A stretch of 64,000 nt of DNA, taken from positions 6,757,501 through 6,821,500 of the forward strand of contig NZ_CP071139.1 of NCBI RefSeq assembly GCF_017639205.1, given 5' to 3'. The notes under the pieces were generated by a model. That model was not told where the DNA came from. It did no database searches and saw only the letters and a program-made list of their open reading frames with translations. Below, piece by piece: positions 35,668 to 42,797 of the stretch. The translations under genes and the position numbers were made by a program. The stretch's first letter is position 1. The number at the start of each line of letters is the position of its first letter. This DNA comes from Streptomyces nojiriensis (lineage in GTDB: Bacteria > Actinomycetota > Actinomycetes > Streptomycetales > Streptomycetaceae).

Positions 35668-38219
35668 CCGGCACCGAGACCGCCCGTACGCGCACACTTC
35701 CCGTCACCGACCTGTCCCTCGTCGTCCTGATCGGCGCCACCGGATCGGGCAAGTCCACCTTCGCCCGAAAGCACTTCAAGGCCACCGAGGTCATCTCCTC
35801 CGACTACTGCCGGGGCCTGGTCTGCGACGACGAGAACGACCAGAGCGCCAGCCGCGACGCCTTCGACGTCCTGCACTACATCGCGGGCAAGCGCCTGGCC
35901 GCGGGCCGCCTCACCGTCGTCGACGCCACCAGCGTGCAGGCCGACGCCCGCCGCACCCTGGTCCAGCTCGCCCGCGAGCACGACGTCCTGCCGATCGCCA
36001 TCGTCCTCGACATGCCCGAGCAGGTCTGCGCCGAGCGCAACGCCGCCCGCCCCGACCGGGCCGGCCTGCCCCGCGCGGTCATCCAGCGGCACCGCCGCGA
36101 CCTGCGGCGCTCGCTGCGCGGTCTGGAGCGCGAGGGCTTCCGCAAGGTCCACGTACTGCGCTCCGTCGAGGAGGCCGAGACCGCCGAGGTGGTCCTGGAG
36201 AAGCGGTTCAACGACCTCACCCACCTCACCGGCCCCTTCGACATCGTCGGTGACATCCACGGCTGTTCCTCCGAGCTGGAGACCCTGCTCACCAAGCTCG
36301 GCTACGAGGACGGGGTCCACCCCGAGGGCCGCACCGCCGTCTTCGTCGGCGACCTCGTCGACCGCGGCCCCGACAGCCCCGGCGTCCTGCGCCGCGTCAT
36401 GGGCATGGTGAAGTCCGGCAACGCCCTGTGCGTGCCCGGGAACCACGAGAACAAGCTCGGCCGTTACCTGAAGGGGTCCAAGGTCCAGCGGACCCACGGC
36501 CTCGCCGAGACCATCGAGCAGCTGGAGGCGGAGCCGGAGGAGTTCGTCCAGGAGGTGAGGGAGTTCATCCGCGGCCTCGTCAGCCACTACGTCCTCGACG
36601 GCGGCAAGCTGGTGGTCTGCCACGCCGGACTGCCCGAGAAGTACCACGGCCGCACCTCCGGCCGGGTCCGCTCGCACGCCCTCTACGGGGAGACCACCGG
36701 CGAGACCGACGAGTTCGGCCTGCCCGTGCGCTACCCGTGGGCCGAGGACTACCGGGGCAAGGCCGTCGTCGTCTACGGCCACACCCCGGTCCCCGACACC
36801 ACCTGGATCAACAACACCATCTGCCTCGACACCGGCGCCGTCTTCGGCGGCCGGATGACCGCCCTGCGCTGGCCCGAGCGCGAACTGGTCGACGTACCGG
36901 CCGAGAAGGTCTGGTACGAGCCGGTCAAGCCGCTCGTCGCCGAGGCGCCGGGCGGACACGACGGCCGCCCGCTCGACCTGGCGGACGTACACGGCCGCCG
37001 CGTCGTGGAGACCCGGCACCTGGGCAACGTCAACGTGCGCGAGGAGAACGCGGCCGCCGCCCTGGAGGTCATGAGCCGCTTCGCCGTCGACCCCCGGCTC
37101 GTCCCGTACCTGCCGCCGACCATGGCGCCCACGGCCACCTCCCGCGAGGAGGGCTACCTGGAGCACCCGGCCGAGGCCTTCGCCCAGTACCGCATGGACG
37201 GCATCGCCCAAGTGGTGTGCGAGGAGAAGCACATGGGCTCCCGCGCCACCGTCCTGGTCTGCAAGGACGGCGACGCGGCCCGGACCCGCTTCGGGGTCGA
37301 CGGCCCGACGGGCTCCGTCTACACCCGCACCGGGCGGCCCTTCTTCAAGGATCCGGAGGTCACCGAGGAGGTCCTCACCCGGCTGCGCTCGGCGGTCACC
37401 GACGCCGGCCTCTGGGAGGAACTCGACACCGACTGGCTGCTGCTCGACGGGGAACTCCTGCCCTGGTCCCTGAAGTCCACCGGCCTGCTGCGCAACCAGT
37501 ACGCCGCCGTCGGCGCGGCCTCCGGCGCCGTCTTCCCGGGCGCGCTCGCCGCCCTGGAGGCGGCCACCGCCCGGGGCGTCGACACCGGCGAGCTGCTGGA
37601 GCGCCAGCGCGGCCGGGCCGCCGACGCGGCCGCCTTCACCGACTCCTACCGGCGCTACTGCTGGACCACCGACGGCCTGGACGGCGTACGGTTCGCGCCG
37701 TTCCAGCTGCTGGCGGTGGCCGGGCGGTCGCTGGCCGCGGTGCCCCACGACGAGCAGCTGTTCTGGCTGGACCGGCTGGTCGCCGCCGACGAGGCGACCG
37801 GCACCGGACTGCTCCGGCGCACCGGCCGGATCCTGGTGGACACCGCGGACGAGGACTCCGTACGGGCCGGCACCGACTGGTGGCTGGAGCTGACGGCCGC
37901 CGGCGGCGAGGGCATGGTCGTCAAGCCGCTCCAGGCGTACGCCGAGGACGGCAGGGGCCGGCTGGTCCAGCCCGGGGTCAAGGTGCGCGGGCGCGAGTAC
38001 CTGCGGATCATCTACGGTCCGGAGTACACCCGTCCCGGCCAACTGGAGAGGCTGCGCGAGCGGTTCCTCGGCCACAAGCGCTCGCTCGCCCTGCGCGAGT
38101 ACGCGCTCGGGCTGGAGGCGCTGGACCGGCTGGCGGCCGACGAGCCGCTGTGGCGGGTGCACGAGGCGGTCTTCGCGGTGCTCGCGCTGGAGTCGGAGCC
38201 GGTCGACCCGCGCCTGTGA
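35664..38219 (+). CDS. pnkp: Polynucleotide kinase-phosphatase-ligase, RNA repair
   Basis: An 851-residue three-domain repair enzyme. Kinase domain: P-loop GATGSGKST at 24-32. Phosphatase domain: GDIHGC with D197 and H199, GDLVDRGPDS, GNHEN with N260 and H261, the binuclear metallophosphoesterase set. Ligase domain: nucleotidyl lysine K522 in EEKHMGSRATV, then further nucleotidyltransferase motifs (LLLDGELLPW, EGMVVKP). Length matches the Clostridium thermocellum enzyme, which repairs tRNA cut by ribotoxins. It is coupled to hen1 (ATGA). No toxin gene is visible nearby. Confidence 0.96.
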   Translation: MTGTETARTRTLPVTDLSLVVLIGATGSGKSTFARKHFKATEVISSDYCRGLVCDDENDQSASRDAFDVLHYIAGKRLAAGRLTVVDATSVQADARRTLVQLAREHDVLPIAIVLDMPEQVCAERNAARPDRAGLPRAVIQRHRRDLRRSLRGLEREGFRKVHVLRSVEEAETAEVVLEKRFNDLTHLTGPFDIVGDIHGCSSELETLLTKLGYEDGVHPEGRTAVFVGDLVDRGPDSPGVLRRVMGMVKSGNALCVPGNHENKLGRYLKGSKVQRTHGLAETIEQLEAEPEEFVQEVREFIRGLVSHYVLDGGKLVVCHAGLPEKYHGRTSGRVRSHALYGETTGETDEFGLPVRYPWAEDYRGKAVVVYGHTPVPDTTWINNTICLDTGAVFGGRMTALRWPERELVDVPAEKVWYEPVKPLVAEAPGGHDGRPLDLADVHGRRVVETRHLGNVNVREENAAAALEVMSRFAVDPRLVPYLPPTMAPTATSREEGYLEHPAEAFAQYRMDGIAQVVCEEKHMGSRATVLVCKDGDAARTRFGVDGPTGSVYTRTGRPFFKDPEVTEEVLTRLRSAVTDAGLWEELDTDWLLLDGELLPWSLKSTGLLRNQYAAVGAASGAVFPGALAALEAATARGVDTGELLERQRGRAADAAAFTDSYRRYCWTTDGLDGVRFAPFQLLAVAGRSLAAVPHDEQLFWLDRLVAADEATGTGLLRRTGRILVDTADEDSVRAGTDWWLELTAAGGEGMVVKPLQAYAEDGRGRLVQPGVKVRGREYLRIIYGPEYTRPGQLERLRERFLGHKRSLALREYALGLEALDRLAADEPLWRVHEAVFAVLALESEPVDPRL

Positions 38220-38398
38220 GCCGGCACCGCGGCGGGAGGGGGCCGCGTCAGCACGGCCCGTAAAGGGGTGGCCCCCGTACGGCCTCGAATTAGGTCGTAT
38301 GGGGGAACTTTCGCGGAGAACTCCGGGAAAACCACCGGCGGGATCGTTCATCCAGGGCAGCGGAATGTCCGCGACCCTGGAAGGACGGAACGTCACCT

Positions 38399-38911
38399 AT
38401 GAAGATGACCGCGCGCGGAAGCATTGCGGCGCTCATGACCTGTATGGCTGCGGCCGGTGCGGCCACCCCGGCCATGGCCCAGTCGGTGCCGGTCGGTGTC
38501 CCGCTGGACGCCGTGAAGACCACGCTGGGCGTGGACACCCCGCGCGTGGGCACCGGCGTGCCGGTGCCGGTCGTGGGAGCGCCCGAGTCGCCGCGCTTCC
38601 ACAAGGGGAACATGCTTCCGACCCCACTGCTCCCGTCGGTGCCGGTCGGCACCGAACTCGGCAGCACCCTGGTCACCTCCCCGGTGCCGAACCTGCTGGG
38701 CAAGCCCGAGACGGACGGCGAGGGTTCCGTCGAGGCGCCGGCCACCGACCTGCTCGCCCGGACCCCCGGCCTGGTCGCCGGTGGTCTGCTGACGATGCCG
38801 GACTCCTCCAACTCCGGGGTGCCGAACCTGACCGCGCCCGAACTGGGCCTGACCACCCCGGAGCTCACCGGCGCCCCTTCGGCGCTTCTCGGCCTCGCCA
38901 CCCCTCGCTGA
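38399..38911 (+). CDS. Small secreted protein of unknown function
   Basis: A 170-residue exported protein. The N-terminus MKMTARGSIAALMTCMAAAG has a classical signal peptide ending ATPAMA, cleaved before QSVPVG. The mature part is rich in Pro, Val, Leu, Thr and Gly with no cysteine and little charge, including PVGVPLDAVKTTLGVDTP and repeated TxPxL patterns. That suggests an extended, elastic or surface protein. No family is recognised. An ATG three codons later and GGAAGG upstream make the start reasonably sure. Confidence 0.7.
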   Translation: MKMTARGSIAALMTCMAAAGAATPAMAQSVPVGVPLDAVKTTLGVDTPRVGTGVPVPVVGAPESPRFHKGNMLPTPLLPSVPVGTELGSTLVTSPVPNLLGKPETDGEGSVEAPATDLLARTPGLVAGGLLTMPDSSNSGVPNLTAPELGLTTPELTGAPSALLGLATPR

Positions 38912-38957
38912 GCGGACGCCACGTCAAAAAGCCGTTCGGTCTGGGAATGTGTACGGC

Positions 38958-40184
38958 ATGGGATTCCATGTCGACTCCGAGACCGGGCGGCTTCGCCGCG
39001 TCATCCTCCACCGGCCCGACCTGGAGCTGAAGCGGCTCACACCGAGCAACAAGGACGCACTCCTCTTCGACGACGTGCTGTGGGTGCGCCGGGCCCGCCA
39101 GGAGCACGACGGCTTCGCGGACGTGCTGCGGGACCGGGGCGTGGAGGTCCACCTCTTCGGTGACCTCCTGTGCGAGGCCCTCGACATCCCGGAGGCGAGA
39201 CACCTCGTACTGGACCGGGTCTTCGACGAGAAGGAGTACGGGCCGCTCGCCACCGACCACCTGCGGTCGGTCTTCGACGGGCTGACCTCGGCCGAGCTGG
39301 CGGAGGCCCTGGTCGGCGGGATGACCAAGCGGGAGTTCCTGGAGCGGCACGCCGAGCCGGTGTCGGTGCGCTTCCACGCCCTGGACCTGGACGGCTTCCT
39401 GCTGGGCCCGCTGCCCAACCACCTCTTCACCCGGGACACCTCCGCCTGGATCTACGACGGGGTCTCCATCAACGCGATGCGCTGGCCCGCCCGGCAGCGC
39501 GAGACGGTCCACTTCGAGGCGATCTACAAGCACCACCCGCTCTTCACCACCTCCGGGGCCTTCCACTACTGGTCGCAGGGGCAGGCGGACTACCCCTCGA
39601 CGATCGAGGGCGGGGACGTCCTGGTCATCGGCAACGGGGCGGTGCTGATCGGGATGAGCGAGCGGACCACCCCGCAGGCGGTGGAGATGCTGGCACGCGG
39701 CCTGTTCGCGGCCGGTTCGGCGACGTCCATCGTGGCGCTCGACATGCCCAAGTCGCGGGCCTTCATGCACCTGGACACGGTGATGACGATGGTCGACGGA
39801 GATACGTTCACCCAGTACGCCGGGCTCGGGATGCTCCCCTCCTACACGATCGAGCCCGGCGGCGGGCCGCACGAGCTCAAGGTGACCGACCACCCGGAGG
39901 ACCACATGCACCGGGCCATCGCGGGGGCGCTCGGCCTGGACTCGATCCGGGTGCTGACCGCGACGCAGGACGTGCACTCGGCCGAGCGCGAGCAGTGGGA
40001 CGACGGGTGCAACGTGCTCGCCGTGGAGCCGGGGGTGGTGGTCGCCTACGAGCGGAACGTGACGACCAACACGCACCTGCGCAAGATGGGCATCGAGGTG
40101 ATCGAGATCCCGGGCAGCGAGCTGGGGCGGGGCCGGGGCGGGCCGCGCTGTATGAGCTGTCCCGTCGAGCGGGACGCGGTCTGA
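38958..40184 (+). CDS. arcA: Arginine deiminase
   Basis: A 408-residue enzyme that hydrolyses arginine to citrulline and ammonia. It has the substrate-binding FTRDTS near residue 158, EGGDVLVIG, HLDTVMTMVD with the catalytic His, and the catalytic Cys C398 in RCMSCPVERD at the C-terminus. I chose ATG giving MGFHVDSETG; a GTG three codons upstream is possible but its purine-rich site is too close. With the ornithine carbamoyltransferase gene downstream it forms the first two steps of the arginine deiminase pathway; carbamate kinase is not in the window. Confidence 0.94.
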   Translation: MGFHVDSETGRLRRVILHRPDLELKRLTPSNKDALLFDDVLWVRRARQEHDGFADVLRDRGVEVHLFGDLLCEALDIPEARHLVLDRVFDEKEYGPLATDHLRSVFDGLTSAELAEALVGGMTKREFLERHAEPVSVRFHALDLDGFLLGPLPNHLFTRDTSAWIYDGVSINAMRWPARQRETVHFEAIYKHHPLFTTSGAFHYWSQGQADYPSTIEGGDVLVIGNGAVLIGMSERTTPQAVEMLARGLFAAGSATSIVALDMPKSRAFMHLDTVMTMVDGDTFTQYAGLGMLPSYTIEPGGGPHELKVTDHPEDHMHRAIAGALGLDSIRVLTATQDVHSAEREQWDDGCNVLAVEPGVVVAYERNVTTNTHLRKMGIEVIEIPGSELGRGRGGPRCMSCPVERDAV

Positions 40185-40192
40185 GGCGGGCC

Positions 40193-40257
40193 GGGCCCGG
40201 GGGAGGGGTACGGGCCCGGGGAAGGGGTGCGGGCCCGGGGAAAGACCCCGGGCCCGG
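40193..40257 (+). repeat. 19-bp tandem repeat, 3.4 copies, after arcA
   Basis: GGGCCCGGGGAAGGGGTGC and near-identical units begin at 40193, 40212 and 40231, with a partial fourth at 40250. The repeats begin 8 bases after the arcA stop, and the last units pair with each other into the terminator hairpin. Confidence 0.8.
40230..40256 (+). terminator. 11-bp hairpin ending arcA
   Basis: CGGGCCCGGGG (40230-40240) and CCCCGGGCCCG (40246-40256) pair perfectly with a 5-base loop AAAGA. It is formed by the third and fourth copies of a tandem repeat. Confidence 0.8.
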
Positions 40258-40258
40258 T

Positions 40259-40287
40259 CTGTATATCAATACAGAGGATCGTATAGA
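40259..40287 (+). promoter_or_regulatory. Promoter/operator of the ornithine carbamoyltransferase gene
   Basis: CTGTAT-ATCA-ATACAG (40259-40274) is a perfect A/T-rich dyad, followed by TATAGA (40282-40287), a good -10. The dyad covers the -35 region, so it is well placed for repression. An arginine repressor is a plausible binder because of the gene, but the sequence is not a clear ARG box. Confidence 0.5.
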
Positions 40288-40327
40288 CTTCCAGCATCCC
40301 CTGTCACCGTGACGCTGGAGCGACCCC

Positions 40328-41347
40328 ATGGCCACCGACCTCGCCGGCCGCAGTTTTCTCAAGGAGCTGGACTTCACGGCCGCCGAGTTCCGCGGCCTGA
40401 TCGAGCTCGCCGCCGACCTGAAGGCGGCCAAGAAGGCCGGGGTCGAGCAGCGCCTGCTCCAGGGCAGGAACATCGCGCTGATCTTCGAGAAGACCTCCAC
40501 CCGGACCCGCTGCGCCTTCGAGGTCGCCGCCGCGGACCAGGGCGCGCACACCACCTACCTCGACCCCGCGGGCTCCCAGATGGGCCACAAGGAGTCGGTC
40601 AAGGACACCGCCCGGGTGCTGGGCCGGATGTTCGACGGGATCGAGTACCGGGGTGACAGCCAGCAGGCGGTCGAGGAGCTCGCCGCCCACTCGGGCGTCC
40701 CCGTCTTCAACGGACTCACCGACGACTGGCACCCGACCCAGATGCTGGCCGACCTGCTCACCATGACCGAGCACACCACCAAGCCGCTGGACCGGATCTC
40801 CTTCGCCTACCTCGGGGACGCCCGCTTCAACATGGGCAACTCCTACCTCGTGACCGGTGCGCTGCTGGGCATGGACGTGCGGATCGTCGCGCCCCGGGCC
40901 TACTGGCCCGCCGAGTCGGTGGTGGCCGCGGCGCGGGAGCTCGCCGCGGAGAGCGGAGCCCGGCTCACCCTGACCGAGGAGGTCGCCGAGGGGGTCGCCG
41001 GGGCGGACTTCGTCGTGACCGACATCTGGGTGTCCATGGGGGAGCCCAAGGAGGTCTGGGACGAGCGGATCGCGGTCCTGTCCCCGTACGCGGTGACCAT
41101 GGACGTGCTGCGCGCCACCGGGAACCCGGACGTGAAGTTCATGCACTGCCTGCCGGCCTTCCACGACCTCGGCACCAAGGTGGCCCGGGAGATCCACGAG
41201 CGGCACGGGCTCGACTCCCTGGAGGTGACGGACGAGGTGTTCGAGTCGGAGCACTCCATCGTCTTCGACGAGGCCGAGAACCGGCTGCACACCATCAAGG
41301 CCGTGCTCGTCGCCACCCTCGGCCGGCCCGGCCGGAGTGACGCATAG
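40328..41347 (+). CDS. argF: Ornithine carbamoyltransferase
   Basis: A 339-residue transcarbamylase with the carbamoyl-phosphate site EKTSTRTR (54-61), the HPTQMLADLLT segment, ornithine-binding VSMGEP and the catalytic Cys in MHCLPAFHD. It converts carbamoyl phosphate and ornithine to citrulline, or the reverse in the arginine deiminase pathway. Next to arcA it probably acts catabolically (arcB role), yet it has its own promoter and a terminator separates it from arcA. GGAG precedes the ATG by 7 bases. Sequence alone does not settle arcB versus argF. Confidence 0.94.
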   Translation: MATDLAGRSFLKELDFTAAEFRGLIELAADLKAAKKAGVEQRLLQGRNIALIFEKTSTRTRCAFEVAAADQGAHTTYLDPAGSQMGHKESVKDTARVLGRMFDGIEYRGDSQQAVEELAAHSGVPVFNGLTDDWHPTQMLADLLTMTEHTTKPLDRISFAYLGDARFNMGNSYLVTGALLGMDVRIVAPRAYWPAESVVAAARELAAESGARLTLTEEVAEGVAGADFVVTDIWVSMGEPKEVWDERIAVLSPYAVTMDVLRATGNPDVKFMHCLPAFHDLGTKVAREIHERHGLDSLEVTDEVFESEHSIVFDEAENRLHTIKAVLVATLGRPGRSDA

Positions 41348-41359
41348 TCATACGCCGCG

Positions 41360-41917
41360 TCATGCGCCGGCGGGGCCGGTCCGCCGTGCGGGCAGCGTGA
41401 ACCACACGGCCTTGCCGCGCGGGGTGGGGCGGTGGCCGCAGTCGGAGCTCAGGCTGCGGATCAGCAGTAGGCCGCGGCCGTGCTCCTGCCAGGGGTCGGG
41501 CCGGCCGGCGTCCGGACGGGCCGACAGGTCGCCGGGCGGGCGCGGATCCCCGTCGTGGACCTCGACCTGGCAGCCGTGCGCGAGCAGTTCCACGACCAGC
41601 TCGATCGGGGCGCCGGAGCTGGTGTGCTCCACGGCGTTGGCGACGAGTTCCGCCGTCAGGAGTTCCGCGGTGTCCCGGTCGGCGGGCGCGTCGGTGTCGG
41701 CCAGCGCGGTGCGGACGAGGGCGCGGGCCATGGGCACGGCGGCCGCCGTGTGGGGCAGGGCGATCCGCCAGGCGGAGGCGTCGGGCAAGGAAGGGCCATC
41801 CGTTCCGGGGTCTGGGGGCGGTGGGGGTCGGGGTCGGGCGGGGAGCGGCGAACTCCCGGTTTCAACGATACGAAGTCGAATTCTCATTCCGGCAGGCACC
41901 CCGATCGACGCGAACAT
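41360..41917 (-). CDS. ATP-binding anti-sigma-factor-like regulatory protein (HATPase_c_2)
   Basis: A protein of up to 185 residues with the GHKL ATPase fold used by RsbW/SpoIIAB-type regulators. N-box AELVANAVEHTSSGAPIELVV near residues 89-109, G1-box VEVHDGDPRPP, and G2 EHGRGLLLIRSL near 145. Streptomyces carries dozens of such single-domain proteins that regulate sigma factors or stress. A second ATG ten codons later (MRIRLRIVETG) may be the true start; it has a better G-rich site. The N-terminal 45 residues are Pro-rich. It is convergent with the carbamoyltransferase gene. Confidence 0.83.
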   Translation of the reverse strand: MFASIGVPAGMRIRLRIVETGSSPLPARPRPPPPPDPGTDGPSLPDASAWRIALPHTAAAVPMARALVRTALADTDAPADRDTAELLTAELVANAVEHTSSGAPIELVVELLAHGCQVEVHDGDPRPPGDLSARPDAGRPDPWQEHGRGLLLIRSLSSDCGHRPTPRGKAVWFTLPARRTGPAGA

Positions 41918-41927
41918 GTCGCGCTTC

Positions 41928-41956
41928 TGTGACGGCAGTCAGGATCTGGTGATACC
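41928..41956 (+). promoter_or_regulatory. Promoter of the enoyl-CoA hydratase operon with a TGACGGCAGTCA dyad
   Basis: TGTGAC (-35, 41928-41933), 17-base spacer, GATACC (-10, 41951-41956), and GTG start at 41966, so probably leaderless. GTGACGGCAGTCA at 41929-41941 contains the dyad TGAC-GGCA-GTCA. The identical 13-mer occurs at 51049-51061 in the divergent promoter of the ligase/dehydrogenase genes, also 10 bases before a GATA -10. PaaX encoded nearby is the natural candidate to bind both. Confidence 0.65.
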
Positions 41957-41965
41957 TTCGATGGT

Positions 41966-42793
41966 GTGAGCCCCTTCACCGGTTCCACACCAGCGACCGA
42001 ACGGTGGCACCACCTCCGGGTCACCCGGCAGGACGGCGTCGCCACCGTCACCTTCGACCGCCCCGAGAAGCTGAACGCGCTCACCTTCGGCGCCTACGCC
42101 GACCTGCGCGATCTGCTCGGCGAACTGTCCCGTGAGCGCTCCGTACGGGCCCTCGTGCTCGGCGGCGAGGGGCGCGGCTTCTGCTCCGGCGGGGACGTCG
42201 ACGAGATCATCGGCGCCACCCTCGCCATGGACACCGCCCAACTGCTCGACTTCAACCGGATGACCGGCCAGGTGGTGCGCGCCCTGCGCGAATGCCCCTT
42301 CCCGGTGATCGCCGCCGTGCACGGGGTCGCGGCCGGAGCCGGAGCCGTCCTCGCGCTCGCCGCCGACTTCCGGATCGCCGACCCCACCGCCCGCTTCGCC
42401 TTCCTCTTCACCCGCGTCGGCCTCTCCGGCGGGGACATGGGCGCGGCCTACCTGCTGCCCCGGGTCGTCGGCCTCGGCCACGCCACCCGCCTGCTGATGC
42501 TCGGAGAGCCCGTCCACGCGGCCGAGGCCGAGCGGATCGGCCTGCTCAGCGAGCTCACCGAGGAGGGCAAGGCCCACGTCCGGGCCGCCGAACTCGCCGC
42601 GCGCCTGGCCGCGGGCCCCGCCCTCGCCCACGCGCAGACCAAGGCGCTGCTCACCGCCGAGCTCGACATGCCGCTGGCCGCGTCCGTGGAACTGGACGCC
42701 AACACGCAGGCCCTGCTGATGCACGGCCAGGACTACGCGGAGTTCCACGCGGCCTTCACCGGGAAGCGGCCGCCGGAGTGGAAGGGCAGGTAG
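41966..42793 (+). CDS. Enoyl-CoA hydratase/isomerase family protein
   Basis: A 275-residue crotonase-fold enzyme. Oxyanion-hole motifs are RGFCSGGDVDE near residues 72-82 and GVAAGAGAVLALAADFRIAD near 119-138. In place of the two hydratase glutamates the second region reads FTRVGLSGGDMGAAYLLPR, which has Asp at the second site, so hydration, isomerisation or ring-opening hydrolysis is not settled. It starts with GTG in a promoter without ribosome binding site. The monooxygenase/reductase fusion follows after 4 bases. In the proposed pathway it would act on the dearomatised CoA ester. Confidence 0.85.
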   Translation: MSPFTGSTPATERWHHLRVTRQDGVATVTFDRPEKLNALTFGAYADLRDLLGELSRERSVRALVLGGEGRGFCSGGDVDEIIGATLAMDTAQLLDFNRMTGQVVRALRECPFPVIAAVHGVAAGAGAVLALAADFRIADPTARFAFLFTRVGLSGGDMGAAYLLPRVVGLGHATRLLMLGEPVHAAEAERIGLLSELTEEGKAHVRAAELAARLAAGPALAHAQTKALLTAELDMPLAASVELDANTQALLMHGQDYAEFHAAFTGKRPPEWKGR

Positions 42794-42797
42794 CCAC

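Noticed and set aside
35502..38396. 964-codon minus-strand frame opposite pnkp
   Set aside because: pnkp has every catalytic motif in the correct order; the opposite frame has none.
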